64,000 nt of DNA from Chryseobacterium sp. ISL-80. Its GTDB lineage: Bacteria; Bacillota; Bacilli; Bacillales; Cytobacillaceae. The notes under the pieces are model-generated. The model ran no database searches. It had not been told where the DNA came from and saw nothing but the letters and a program-made list of their open reading frames with translations. Position numbers and translations under genes: made by a program. The stretch covers positions 248,001 through 312,000 of the forward strand of contig JAGGQZ010000020.1 of NCBI GenBank assembly GCA_018613055.1, read 5' to 3'. Of this stretch, positions 6,472 to 17,723 are shown piece after piece. Within the stretch, counting starts at the first letter, position 1. Every line of letters starts with the position of its first letter.

Positions 6472-8358
6472 TTAATTTTTTCTCCAGACCCTTTTGTTCT
6501 CAATTCTTCTCGTGTACCCAAGTGCATCGAGACGTTCAAGGAATGGAATCATATACTTACGTGATAACTCTACTGCTTCCTTGGCTTGAGAGACCTCAAA
6601 TTCATCTCCCGTCTGCTCTTTCAGTTTCCTCACTGCATCCGCAAAATGTTCACCATACCAGGCGTATTGGTCATCCAGCAGCACAATTGCTCCCTGGTCT
6701 TCAAGGAAGCGTTTTAGCTCAAAGGAGATAGAATCAGGAATCCCTGCATTTTTAATATAGTCATTTAAATAAGCAACCTTTAAGCCATCTTTCCTAAGCT
6801 CGTTGATCATATTCTCTGTCCGTTTTTCCCAGTTCTTCGGGACATGCGCAGCAAAGGCTGCAAGTGAGATATATTGGTCTTTCCTCAGGAATATGCCCTT
6901 GCTGATTCCATTTTCGATTATGAATTCCAGCAATGTTTTAGAGAAGGATTTTTGCAGCGTTTGCAGTAATTCAGCCTTATTCATGCCAGGACGCATTGGG
7001 TTTTCCTGGTGATAATCTTCCAGTCGATCCATGATATCTTCTTCAATAAGGTCAATGACTGATGTCAGGGCATATTCCTTATTGGAAATTTTGACAAACT
7101 GTTCATCTTTAAGGTTGGACAAAATAGAACCCTCATCCAGTGCTGTCCGCTTAATCAGCTCTTCGACCGTCAGGCTTTTTGCCTCATATAAGGCTGCGTT
7201 CATTCTCTCGATTGGTGTTCCAGCTTTCTTTTTCTCCAATTCCTCAATTGTCTGCTGTCCAAATCGATACTTGTTACCACGTGGGTCTATCACCCAGCCG
7301 CCGCCAATCGTCTCCTGCGGACTTGGCCTGCGAACAATGAAACGGTCTCCACGTTTTGTGACGATTTTTTCATCAAGTCGCAGCTGGCAAAGAATCTCCC
7401 CATTGTCTTCTTTTAGTTCGTTTCGGTCAAAAAAGACAATCCGTCCCATAACTTCGGCCGTACCGATATGGCACTTTATAGGCGTCCTTTGTTTTACCAG
7501 GTGGTCAAGTTCCTCAACGACTCTAATTGCAACATCAATTGTATTGGTCACGATAAAATGTTCAGTTGAAACCAGCACTTCACCCCGTTCGAGTTCGTCC
7601 CTGGATACCCCTGAAAGATTAATGGCAGCCCGCTGACCCGCAAACGCTTTTTTGGCAGGCTGATGATGTACCTGAAGCTGGCGTGCCCTTACTTCATGCC
7701 CTGACGGCAAGACTTTTAATTGCTGCCCTTCTTCAACTGTCCCCTCGTAAACAGTGCCTCTGACAACGGTCCCCTGGCCTTTTACCGAAAATACCTGGTC
7801 GATTGGCAGACGAAAAGCTCCCTTTACGTCACGCATTTCCTGTTCTTTCAGCGTGCTAATAATCAGTTCTTTCAGTTCGGTGATTCCTTTTTTAGATAGG
7901 CTATCGACCATCATAAAAGGTGCATTTTCAAAAACGGTACCTTTAAGCTCGCCGAGAATGTCTTCTTTCACAAGTTCGATGAATTCTTCTTCCACCCTGT
8001 CAATCTTTGTGATCGCAATAATTCCTGAACGGATTCCCAGAAATCCAAGAATGTCCAGATGCTCACGAGTTTGCGGCATGACCCCTTCATCGGCAGCGAC
8101 AACGAGAACGACAAGGTCGATCCCCGCTACACCGGCTATCATCTGGCGGATAAAGCGCTCATGACCAGGGACATCCACCACCGAAATTTGCAGTTCTTCA
8201 TCTTCATATAGTGGCGCAAAGCCCAGTTCAATTGAAATTTGCCGTTCTTTTTCTTCTTTCAGGCGGTCAGTGTCCACATTCGTCAACGCCTTGGTCAACG
8301 ACGTTTTCCCGTGATCAATATGACCTGCCATCCCGATGGTAAAATACCTCTTGCTCAA
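6472..8358 (-). CDS. selB: Selenocysteine-specific translation elongation factor SelB
   Basis: A 628-residue translational GTPase that brings selenocysteinyl-tRNA to UGA codons carrying a SECIS hairpin. The N-terminal GTPase has G1 GHIDHGKT (12-19), G3 DVPGHE (62-67) and TKID (about 118). EF-Tu-like domains follow, with FSVKGQGTVVRGTV near residue 190, a typical SelB segment. The C-terminal third holds winged-helix repeats (GMNKAELLQTLQKSFS, IPFLERLDALGYTRR) that bind the SECIS RNA. Ordinary EF-Tu is about 395 aa and lacks these. The start is TTG, preceded by AAGGTG. selA, selD and tRNA-Sec were not found in the window. Its neighbour at 4962-5291 is a likely client. Confidence 0.95.
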   Translation of the reverse strand: MSKRYFTIGMAGHIDHGKTSLTKALTNVDTDRLKEEKERQISIELGFAPLYEDEELQISVVDVPGHERFIRQMIAGVAGIDLVVLVVAADEGVMPQTREHLDILGFLGIRSGIIAITKIDRVEEEFIELVKEDILGELKGTVFENAPFMMVDSLSKKGITELKELIISTLKEQEMRDVKGAFRLPIDQVFSVKGQGTVVRGTVYEGTVEEGQQLKVLPSGHEVRARQLQVHHQPAKKAFAGQRAAINLSGVSRDELERGEVLVSTEHFIVTNTIDVAIRVVEELDHLVKQRTPIKCHIGTAEVMGRIVFFDRNELKEDNGEILCQLRLDEKIVTKRGDRFIVRRPSPQETIGGGWVIDPRGNKYRFGQQTIEELEKKKAGTPIERMNAALYEAKSLTVEELIKRTALDEGSILSNLKDEQFVKISNKEYALTSVIDLIEEDIMDRLEDYHQENPMRPGMNKAELLQTLQKSFSKTLLEFIIENGISKGIFLRKDQYISLAAFAAHVPKNWEKRTENMINELRKDGLKVAYLNDYIKNAGIPDSISFELKRFLEDQGAIVLLDDQYAWYGEHFADAVRKLKEQTGDEFEVSQAKEAVELSRKYMIPFLERLDALGYTRRIENKRVWRKN

Positions 8359-8542
8359 ATGCTGACACCTTCTTTTACTATGTATAAAATAACTCTAACT
8401 TTAAATCCAAAATAGTTCAAGAGACGAAAATGGGACAAGCATTCCCCTTCTCACAATAATTGTAAGAGAAGATACATCAAACCTTGGTCACTCCATAACC
8501 AGGCTGGACCTTTTGTCAATTAGTTCTTCTCACTCTCGTTAT

Positions 8543-8578
8543 AAAAAAAACCCACAGACACCTTATATCTTGTCTGCA
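8543..8578 (-). terminator. Terminator at the end of the hut operon
   Basis: On the minus strand CAGACA and TGTCTG form a stem around about 10 bases, followed by a run of eight T. It lies just past the hutG stop codon. Confidence 0.8.
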
Positions 8579-8596
8579 GGTCTATTTTAATAGTAA

Positions 8597-10826
<2,230 letters not shown>

Positions 10827-10900
10827 CTATATCGAAATAGGAAGTATATTCCAAAAGAGCCATTAGACCGGTAAGAATCGTATTCCAAATTCTTTTTGCA

Positions 10901-12565
10901 TTACGGAAGCATTGGAATATCTACGCCTTTTTCTTTCGCTGTTTCAATCGCTTTTTCGTAACCTGCGTCAGCGTGGCGCGCAATGCCCATTCCCGGGTCA
11001 GTGGTCAGCACTCTTCTCAGTCTTTCTTCGGCCAGTTTCGTTCCATCAGCAACTACAACCATACCGGCATGAAGAGAATAGCCCATGCCTACTCCGCCTC
11101 CATGGTGGACAGAAATCCACGAGCCGCCCGCAGCGACATTGATCAGCGCATTTAGGATCGCCCAATCGCCGACTGCATCGCTTCCATCTTTCATCGCTTC
11201 GGTTTCCCGGTTTGGAGAAGCAACGGACCCGCTGTCCAAATGGTCGCGGCCTATGACAATCGGAGCCTTCAATTCACCATTACGTACCAGCTCATTGATT
11301 GCCAATCCCATCTTCACTCGCTCACCATAGCCAAGCCAGCAAATCCGTGATGGAAGACCCTGGAATTCAACTTTTTCCTGAGCCATGTCAATCCAGCGCT
11401 GAAGGGCTTCATTTTCAGGGAAAAGTTCTTTGATCAGCTCATCTGTCCGATGGATGTCAGCAGGGTCACCTGACAAAGCTGCCCAGCGGAAAGGGCCTTT
11501 TCCTTCACAGAACAGCGGACGGATATAGGCAGGGACAAATCCAGGGAAGTCAAAAGCATGCTCTTCTCCATGGTCCTTCGCCACCTGGCGGATATTGTTT
11601 CCGTAATCGAAAGTAACCGCTCCTCTGCGCTGGAACTCAAGCATCGATGCAACATGCTTAGCCATTGAGAAGGAAGATTGCTTAACATACTCCTCAGGAT
11701 TATTTTCCCGCAGCTGTGCTGCCTCCTCTAGATTTAACCCTACAGGTATATAGCCATTCAAAGGATCGTGGGCCGAAGTCTGGTCCGTTACAATCTCAAC
11801 CTTGAAGTTTCTTGACAAAAGTTCAAGATGGACTTCTGCTGCATTGCCTACAAGACCAATCGAAAGTGCTTCACCTTTATGTTTCGCTTCCTTTGCCCAT
11901 TGAATCGCCTCATCGATTGAATGGGTCATCTTGTCGCAATAACGCGTATCAAGGCGTTTTTGGATACGCTGCGGGTCGATTTCCACCGCGATGCAAACGC
12001 CTCCGTTCATCGTGACAGCCAGTGGCTGGGCTCCGCCCATGCCTCCAAGACCCGCCGTCAATGTAATCGTGTTTTTTAGCGTACCGCCAAAATGCTGTCT
12101 CGCAACCTCCGCGAATGTTTCATATGTGCCCTGCAGAATCCCCTGTGAGCCAATATAAATCCAGCTTCCCGCAGTCATCTGCCCATACATCATCAAACCT
12201 TTTTTATCAAGTTCATGGAAATGATCCCAATTTGCCCATTTAGGGACCAATACTGAATTCGAAATCAACACGCGGGGAGCTGCTTTATGTGTTTTGAATA
12301 CAGCAACAGGTTTACCAGATTGGACAAGCATTGTTTCATCATTTTCGAGCCTTTTTAAGGTTGCAACAATTGCATCGAACGCCTCCCAATTACGGGCAGC
12401 TTTGCCTATTCCTCCATATACAACAAGGTCTTGTGGTTTTTCTGCAACCTCGGGGTCAAGATTGTTATAAAGCATTCTTAATGCCGCTTCCTGTTCCCAG
12501 CCTTTACATTCGAGTTCCAGTCCCTTTTTCGCTTTAATATTGCGTTTTGCTTCGATTGTCATCAT
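10901..12565 (-). CDS. hutU: Urocanate hydratase HutU
   Basis: Converts urocanate to 4-imidazolone-5-propanoate using tightly bound NAD+. The sequence is typical throughout: [57 protein letters not shown] (the NAD-binding glycine-rich stretch) and the C-terminal [19 protein letters not shown]. The active-site Cys is in the [10 protein letters not shown] region. About 554 aa, the usual length. The start is taken at ATG 12565, five bases after GAGGAG; a GTG two codons earlier is a less likely alternative. It lies 27 bases downstream of hutH. Confidence 0.95.
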   Translation of the reverse strand: MMTIEAKRNIKAKKGLELECKGWEQEAALRMLYNNLDPEVAEKPQDLVVYGGIGKAARNWEAFDAIVATLKRLENDETMLVQSGKPVAVFKTHKAAPRVLISNSVLVPKWANWDHFHELDKKGLMMYGQMTAGSWIYIGSQGILQGTYETFAEVARQHFGGTLKNTITLTAGLGGMGGAQPLAVTMNGGVCIAVEIDPQRIQKRLDTRYCDKMTHSIDEAIQWAKEAKHKGEALSIGLVGNAAEVHLELLSRNFKVEIVTDQTSAHDPLNGYIPVGLNLEEAAQLRENNPEEYVKQSSFSMAKHVASMLEFQRRGAVTFDYGNNIRQVAKDHGEEHAFDFPGFVPAYIRPLFCEGKGPFRWAALSGDPADIHRTDELIKELFPENEALQRWIDMAQEKVEFQGLPSRICWLGYGERVKMGLAINELVRNGELKAPIVIGRDHLDSGSVASPNRETEAMKDGSDAVGDWAILNALINVAAGGSWISVHHGGGVGMGYSLHAGMVVVADGTKLAEERLRRVLTTDPGMGIARHADAGYEKAIETAKEKGVDIPMLP

Positions 12566-12592
12566 TTCCACTCCTCTTAATAGGTTAGATTA

Positions 12593-14113
12593 TTAAACTA
12601 AGCTCCCATGCTTTTTTATAGCTGTCCACTGCCAGTTATTTTTTTTTAGCCACTCTGCAAGTCTCTCAATATCCTCAGAGAAAACGCGATCTTCTGTGAT
12701 CGAAGGGACAATCTTTCTGGCATCCTCGTAAAAGGCTCTTGTTTTTGGCGCCATTTTTTCGATTCCCCGGTATTGGACTGCCTGGAGTGCACAAATACAT
12801 TCTATGGCCAGCACACGCCTGACATTCTGAATAATGCTGTATGCATGGCGGGCTGCAATGGTCCCCATGCTCACATGGTCCTCCTGGTTGGCTGAGGATG
12901 GGATAGAATCTACACTTGCCGGGTGTGCGAGCGTCTTATTCTCGGAAACAAGAGAAGCCGCGCTGTATTGCATGATCATCGCACCAGACTGAAGTCCAGG
13001 CTGTGGACTCAAGAATGGCGGAAGGTCATTTAATTGAGGATTGACCAGTCGCTCAATACGTCTCTCAGAAATACTCGCAAATTCTGCCACAGCAATTTTC
13101 ATGAAATCCATCGCAATGGCAATCGGCTGGCCATGGAAGTTGCCGCCCGATATCACTGTCTCACCATTGTCAAAAATAAGCGGATTATCCGTAGCAGCAT
13201 TCATTTCGATTTCAAGCTTTTCTTTTACATAATCAAGTGCCTGCCAGGAAGCACCATGCACCTGTGGTATGCATCTTAGCGAATAAGCGTCCTGCACACG
13301 TTTTTCTCCCTGGCGTGTCGTCAGCTTGCTCCCTGCCAGCAACTCTCTCATACGTTCAGCTACGTCCATTTGCTGCTGGTAACCTCGTGCCGCATGGACA
13401 GCGGGATGGAATGCATCAATGACGCCCTCCAGTCCTTCCATAGTAAGGGAAGCAATCCACTCGGACTGATATGCCAGATCATTTGCCTCCAGCCAGTTGA
13501 CAACCCCCATCGCCGTCATTGCCTGTGTACCATTAATTAAGGCAAGCCCTTCTTTAGCTTTTAGCTCGATCGCTTCCAGACCTTCTTTTTCATAAGCTTC
13601 TGAAGTGACGCACACCTTACCCTGATAAAAAACTTTCCCTTCTCCAAGCAGAACCAGTGCCAAATGTGAAAGCGGAGCTAAATCTCCGGAAGCACCAAGC
13701 GAACCTTGCTGCGGCACAACCGGATGGATCTGCAGGTTAAGCAATTCCTTTAATCGTTCTACAATCACTGGCCTGATCCCGGAATATCCTTTGATTAAAG
13801 CGTTAAGCCGCAGCAAAATCATCGCCCGTGAAACCACTTCCGGAAAAGGATCCCCCACGCCGCAGGCATGCGAACGAATCAAATTCAATTGAAGGGAGTT
13901 AACATCCCGTTCATCGATGATGACATCACTGAATTTGCCAAAACCTGTATTTATCCCGTAAATCGTACGCTTTTCTGCTACGATTTTTTCTACTGCTTCC
14001 CTGCTTTTTTCAACCTTTTCCATACTTTCCGGACTGATCGCAACGATTTCATCCTGATAACAAACCTGCCTGATTTGTTCCAAGGTTAATGATTCACCTG
14101 TTAATACAACCAT
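12593..14113 (-). CDS. hutH: Histidine ammonia-lyase HutH
   Basis: First enzyme of histidine use: removes ammonia from L-histidine to give urocanate. The catalytic MIO cofactor forms by itself from Ala-Ser-Gly at 141-143 in [16 protein letters not shown]. Other family motifs seen are [11 protein letters not shown], the ATDNPLIF segment and QEDHVSMG. The 506 aa length is standard. ATG at 14113 is preceded by GGGGGT at 7 bases. It is the first structural gene after the HutP-responsive attenuator. Confidence 0.96.
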   Translation of the reverse strand: MVVLTGESLTLEQIRQVCYQDEIVAISPESMEKVEKSREAVEKIVAEKRTIYGINTGFGKFSDVIIDERDVNSLQLNLIRSHACGVGDPFPEVVSRAMILLRLNALIKGYSGIRPVIVERLKELLNLQIHPVVPQQGSLGASGDLAPLSHLALVLLGEGKVFYQGKVCVTSEAYEKEGLEAIELKAKEGLALINGTQAMTAMGVVNWLEANDLAYQSEWIASLTMEGLEGVIDAFHPAVHAARGYQQQMDVAERMRELLAGSKLTTRQGEKRVQDAYSLRCIPQVHGASWQALDYVKEKLEIEMNAATDNPLIFDNGETVISGGNFHGQPIAIAMDFMKIAVAEFASISERRIERLVNPQLNDLPPFLSPQPGLQSGAMIMQYSAASLVSENKTLAHPASVDSIPSSANQEDHVSMGTIAARHAYSIIQNVRRVLAIECICALQAVQYRGIEKMAPKTRAFYEDARKIVPSITEDRVFSEDIERLAEWLKKNNWQWTAIKKHGSLV

Positions 14114-14137
14114 TCACGCTACCCCCTGATCGGATAA

Positions 14138-14200
14138 AATAAAAAAGAGACGATAATGGCATACTTAAACCATCATCGCCTCCTTATGACTAGTGGACTA
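14138..14200 (-). promoter_or_regulatory. HutP-responsive attenuator (terminator plus UAG triplets) before hutH
   Basis: Read on the minus strand, GGCGATGATGG pairs with CCATTATCGTC (14148-14180) and is followed by TTTTTTATTTT, a strong terminator inside the operon. Immediately upstream are two UAG triplets (14198-14200 and 14190-14192). In B. subtilis, histidine-bound HutP hexamers bind repeated NAG triplets and break such a terminator. Position between hutP and hutH matches. The exact triplet spacing here (5 bases) differs from the 4-base ideal, so the binding site is inferred. Confidence 0.7.
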
Positions 14201-14214
14201 TAGGCAATGCAACT

Positions 14215-14649
14215 TCATATATGATTGATTCCCAACCCGACCGTTTCGTGTTCAGAACCTTTTACTGGAGCGCCAATCGTTCCATAGAACGCGACAGCAA
14301 TCCATTCACCCTCTGCACGATCCTCGAAGGGTGTTCCTCTTACAACAGCAAATCTCAGACCGACCGTCCGGCTCATTTCGCCAATGGATAGATGGCCGCG
14401 CGTAACACCTTCCATCCCCTCCATAATTGCATGATACAGAGCATGCGTTTCACGGTATAAGTGTGGATGTATGAGTCCATGGCGTTTGGCAGCTGTTTCC
14501 ACTGCGGAAATAACCTTTTGCAAATTCATTGATCCTACCTTGCCAAGACAATAACTTACATCTTTCAACCTATCTTGAAAAAAGACCATCTCTTCTTCTG
14601 TGAAAGATGCCAGCAGGACCGCTGTTTTCCCAATCGCAATTTTACTCAT
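14215..14649 (-). CDS. hutP: Hut operon antiterminator HutP
   Basis: RNA-binding regulator that, with L-histidine and Mg2+, lets RNA polymerase pass the hut terminator. Conserved blocks are [23 protein letters not shown], split by family into the RNA-binding helix; [33 protein letters not shown]; and the C-terminal [22 protein letters not shown] at 14649 follows TGGAG at 6 bases; an upstream in-frame ATG at 14661 lacks a good site. First gene of the hut operon, with its own sigma-A promoter upstream. Confidence 0.95.
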   Translation of the reverse strand: MSKIAIGKTAVLLASFTEEEMVFFQDRLKDVSYCLGKVGSMNLQKVISAVETAAKRHGLIHPHLYRETHALYHAIMEGMEGVTRGHLSIGEMSRTVGLRFAVVRGTPFEDRAEGEWIAVAFYGTIGAPVKGSEHETVGLGINHI

Positions 14650-14698
14650 CACTAACTCCATTTTCTGAATTTTAACTATTGACTAATAACTTACATTA

Positions 14699-14727
14699 AT
14701 TTTATGTTTTCGGATGGCCGGTGTCAA
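14699..14727 (-). promoter_or_regulatory. Sigma-A promoter of the hut operon
   Basis: On the minus strand a perfect -35 TTGACA (14722-14727) and -10 TAAAAT (14699-14704) are separated by exactly 17 bases, about 50 bases upstream of hutP. I did not find a convincing CRE site overlapping it. Confidence 0.8.
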
Positions 14728-14783
14728 CCGTTTTGGTAAATTTTAGTATTCTAATATAGTAGTATGATACTCTGTTAAAGCAC

Positions 14784-14810
14784 TAAAAAAAGCACCATGA
14801 AGGCGCTTTG
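14784..14810 (-). terminator. Terminator after the gene at 14813
   Basis: On the minus strand AAAGCGCC pairs with GGTGCTTT (one G-T pair) and runs into seven T. Confidence 0.7.
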
Positions 14811-14812
14811 CA

Positions 14813-15388
14813 TTACTTATTTTCTATAGATTCCGCCATCCTGAAGAGGAAGTCATAAATTAGAGAAAAAGCATCTTTTATAGATAAGCTCTCCTTGTAT
14901 CCTTCCAGACCATTCAATGCGAAATTAAGGCTCCACAACCCCTCATTGCCGTCAAACATCAAATCGTATCCCGAATCCTGAAGGTGCTGCTCCAAATAGT
15001 TTTTTATGGCCGGCTCCATCTTTTTTTGCAGCTTAAGGCCGAGCATAACATCATAGGTCCCAAATACATCATCCTTTTCAAAACTCACAGCATCGACACC
15101 AATCAAATCAAACCAATTCGATTCCATGTACATGAATTCATTTTTCCGGTCTTTAAAATAGGAGATTGGTTGTTCAAGGAAATCGGATGACTCTTGACCA
15201 AGGAATTCCTCCGTTTCCTTGTCCCCTCTTTCAATATATGCACTGGCAAAAAGGGTACCCGAATCTAAAACTTTGGCCTCTGTTCCCTCAAGCAGTCCTT
15301 GTCTTTCCGCATAGTCTTTTACGACATTATGTAATTCGACAGTCCCATCCTGTGTTGCGAGATACTTCTCCACCTGGTTTTTCAGCAT
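14813..15388 (-). CDS. Uncharacterised cytosolic protein (191 aa)
   Basis: Acidic soluble protein without signal peptide or membrane segment. Recognisable but unnamed blocks are LDSGTLFASAYIERGDKETEEFL, read here as part of a conserved N-terminal half, and FGTYDVMLGLKLQKKM with DGNEGLWSLNFALNGLEGY in the C-terminal half. ATG at 15388 has GGAGGG seven bases upstream; the ATG at 15403 would overlap that site. Single-gene unit with its own terminator. I do not recognise the function; nothing here shows a catalytic motif. Confidence 0.75.
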   Translation of the reverse strand: MLKNQVEKYLATQDGTVELHNVVKDYAERQGLLEGTEAKVLDSGTLFASAYIERGDKETEEFLGQESSDFLEQPISYFKDRKNEFMYMESNWFDLIGVDAVSFEKDDVFGTYDVMLGLKLQKKMEPAIKNYLEQHLQDSGYDLMFDGNEGLWSLNFALNGLEGYKESLSIKDAFSLIYDFLFRMAESIENK

Positions 15389-15578
15389 TTCATTACCCTC
15401 CATAATTGGTTAACTGTTATTTATATTGAATGGTTCTTTCGGAAATAGCAAATATTCTTAATCATTATTCCCAGAATTCACTAAAGTTTTACGATATAGT
15501 CACATCCCCATACATTCCACTGCTTTTCCCCATATCCTGTTATTACACCACCATTCGAATGAAAGGAGAGGCGAATTC

Positions 15579-16631
15579 ATGAATTATTATTACAAGGATG
15601 ACCATCGGCCAGACGACAATGACCACTGGCATTCCAAAGACAAAAATAAACAACGGAAACATGATCAGCATAAACAATGGGATGACTGGGATGACCACAA
15701 GGACCTTAAAAAACACAAGGATAAGGATAAACACAAGGACTGGGACTGGGACCATGATCACGATTGCGAATCGGATGACTGGGATGACCGCAAGGACCGT
15801 AAAAAATGCAAGGATAAGGATAAACACAGGGACTGGGACTGGGACCATGACCACCATACCGAATCAGATGACTGGAATGACCGCAAGGATCATAAAAAAT
15901 GCAAGGGTAAGGATAAACACAAGGACTGGGACCATGACCACCATAACGAATCGGATGACTGGGATGACCACAAGGGTCGTAAAAAATGGCGGGAAAAAGA
16001 TAAACACAAGGACTGGGACCATGATCACCATTACGAATCCGATGACTGGGATGACCGCAAGGATCGTAAAAAATGGCGGGAAAAAGATAAACACAAGGAC
16101 TGGGATCATGATTTCCATGATTGCGGCTGTGAAAAAGACCATCACCATGATAAACATTCCCATAATTGCGTTTGCAAAAAGGTAAGGGATATTAATGAAG
16201 CACAGCATAAGGTATCAAAAAGGAAAAATGGCTGTGATGTCAGCTGCGAGCGTTCGATTCAGGAACTGCTGCAGCAATGCAAGCATCCAAACTTTGATAC
16301 CATTCCCTTCAAATTATTATGCGGTTGCAGCAAAGGTGACTGCGAGACATTTGTAGGTACCGGAGTAGTGAAAATCGAAGGGTGTTTTTATGATATTAAA
16401 TCTACCTTTTTCCGCGTTGTTGATTTTGTAAAAGGATCTAGCTGCTGCGCGATTCTAGAACTGCTTTGTCCTGAAAGATGTGATGGAAAACATCATGGCA
16501 TCGAAGGCTTTATCAGAACAGGAGCTTGCTTTGAAGTCGATTTAAAAGATTTCGTAGGCATTACCTGCTTTCCGCCAGTCAAAGCAAAAAAAATGGACCC
16601 ACATAAGCTCTTATGCTCTGGACGCGGGTGA
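15579..16631 (+). CDS. CotY/CotZ-type spore coat protein with a long charged repeat region
   Basis: A 350-residue two-part protein. Residues 1-190 are Asp/Lys/His/Trp-rich with five tandem repeats of 29-31 residues, each built on DDWDDRKDRKK, KDKDKHKDW and DHDHH. Residues 195-350 match the cysteine-rich CotY/CotZ/ExsY coat domain: NGCDVSCERSIQELL, NTIPF-like DTIPFKLLCGCS, FFRVVDFVKGSSCCAILELL and the RTGACFEVDL ending. Those proteins (about 150 aa) form disulfide-linked crust or exosporium lattices. AAAGGAG precedes the ATG. The repeat part is an unusual extension that could bind metal or hydrate the spore surface (inference). Expression in the mother cell is expected. Confidence 0.85.
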   Translation: MNYYYKDDHRPDDNDHWHSKDKNKQRKHDQHKQWDDWDDHKDLKKHKDKDKHKDWDWDHDHDCESDDWDDRKDRKKCKDKDKHRDWDWDHDHHTESDDWNDRKDHKKCKGKDKHKDWDHDHHNESDDWDDHKGRKKWREKDKHKDWDHDHHYESDDWDDRKDRKKWREKDKHKDWDHDFHDCGCEKDHHHDKHSHNCVCKKVRDINEAQHKVSKRKNGCDVSCERSIQELLQQCKHPNFDTIPFKLLCGCSKGDCETFVGTGVVKIEGCFYDIKSTFFRVVDFVKGSSCCAILELLCPERCDGKHHGIEGFIRTGACFEVDLKDFVGITCFPPVKAKKMDPHKLLCSGRG

Positions 16632-16648
16632 ACCGAATAGATTGAATG

Positions 16649-16671
16649 CCCCACTTTTGTGGGGTTTATTT
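16649..16671 (+). terminator. Terminator of the coat protein gene
   Basis: CCCCAC and GTGGGG flank TTTT and are followed by TTTATTTA. Confidence 0.8.
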
Positions 16672-16850
16672 ACTGTTAGTTCATAAATACCTATCAATTT
16701 CTCACATCTGTACTTTTCGGCAAAAATATGTGAATGCCCTCTATCATTCGTCTATTCAATCGTTGGTGTACTGGCATATACAATAGTAAGTCAAAAGAAA
16801 GGAGCAGAGTCAGACTGTTCCTTGAAGCTTTTGATATAAAAAAATAAGGA

Positions 16851-17603
16851 GTGAAAGAAATGAGAAAAAATACAGGTTGCAACACTTCCCATGGCTGCCC
16901 GCCACAGACTTCATGCGATAAGGCAAAAACGCTTCGTGTTGATTGCGATAATGTGTCTTCACCACCTTCTGGTACGGATCTCACTTATAATGTTGCAGAT
17001 GTCGATGTTCCTCTTGCAGTGGTAGACCTTCAGGTTGATGTTGAAAGTGATATTGATTTACCAACACCAGCTCGTGAGATCAAACACATGCGCAGGAATG
17101 TATCCCTGACACAGTGTAAGGCGATCATTTCATCAATGAATAGTGGCGTAGTCAAAGTCTATGTCTCTGGTATTGTGCACAAGAACATCCAGTATGTGGA
17201 GAAATGCAGCGGTTATGTAAAAGATTTTAGTGTCGATGTACCGTTTACATGTATTCAGCCAGTAGACCTTTTCAATTACCCTTCACCAGAATTGTGGAGC
17301 AAAAAGAATTCTGTAAAAGAAAGAAGGTTCATTGACAAGAAAGGCATGGGTGCCGATAACTGTACTGCAGGAGCCTATACGTATGAATATTACAATGATC
17401 CTATTGAATGTAAACTGCTATTCTCTTCCGTCAACGACATTGATCTTTACAAGGACTTTGACAATTGGGGAAGATTCAGCCGTATTACTGAAAAAATGGA
17501 AGTAATTTTAACCTTCAAATTGCTGCAAAAGCAGCAGGTTAACTTGGGCTATTGCAGTGCTCCAGAACCAGCACTAGACGAATCTTCTTCGTCTTCTTCC
17601 TAA
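16851..17603 (+). CDS. CsxC/SPOCS-like spore-associated protein, paralogue 1
   Basis: A 250-residue protein opening with a Cys-rich stretch (NTGCNTSHGCPPQTSC), then a beta-rich domain resembling the SPOCS (DUF3794) and CsxC-family proteins of spore formers: VPLAVVDLQVDVESDIDLP, EIKHMRRNVSLTQCKAII, GIVHKNIQYVE, and a second half ending KMEVILTFKLLQKQQVNL. The tail is a run of Ser. AAGGAG precedes the ATG. It is one of four related genes between 16.8 and 20.8 kb beside a coat protein, which suggests a spore surface role; the biochemical function is unknown. Confidence 0.7.
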   Translation: MKEMRKNTGCNTSHGCPPQTSCDKAKTLRVDCDNVSSPPSGTDLTYNVADVDVPLAVVDLQVDVESDIDLPTPAREIKHMRRNVSLTQCKAIISSMNSGVVKVYVSGIVHKNIQYVEKCSGYVKDFSVDVPFTCIQPVDLFNYPSPELWSKKNSVKERRFIDKKGMGADNCTAGAYTYEYYNDPIECKLLFSSVNDIDLYKDFDNWGRFSRITEKMEVILTFKLLQKQQVNLGYCSAPEPALDESSSSSS

Positions 17604-17690
17604 GATACAGGCTGCTAAATGAGATAACAGCCGAGGAGCAAAAGTGTCGCTTAAAAGGTTTAATGAATCTGCATCAAGCAGCATACAGGC

Positions 17691-17716
17691 AAGGGTGTCT
17701 CGTCTGAGGCACCCTT
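17691..17716. terminator. Shared terminator of convergent genes
   Basis: AAGGGTG-T-CTC pairs with GAG-G-CACCCTT, with TTTTT on the + strand and A-rich sequence on the other. Confidence 0.8.
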
Positions 17717-17723
17717 TTTAAAT

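Noticed and set aside
8359-8596. A tRNA-Sec gene next to selB
   Set aside because: No T-loop or long acceptor-stem pairing could be found in this gap on either strand.
15864-16208. Minus-strand hydrophobic frame (VMVPVLVFIFF repeats) opposite the coat gene
   Set aside because: It is the complement of the Asp/Lys/His repeat DNA and has no start signal.
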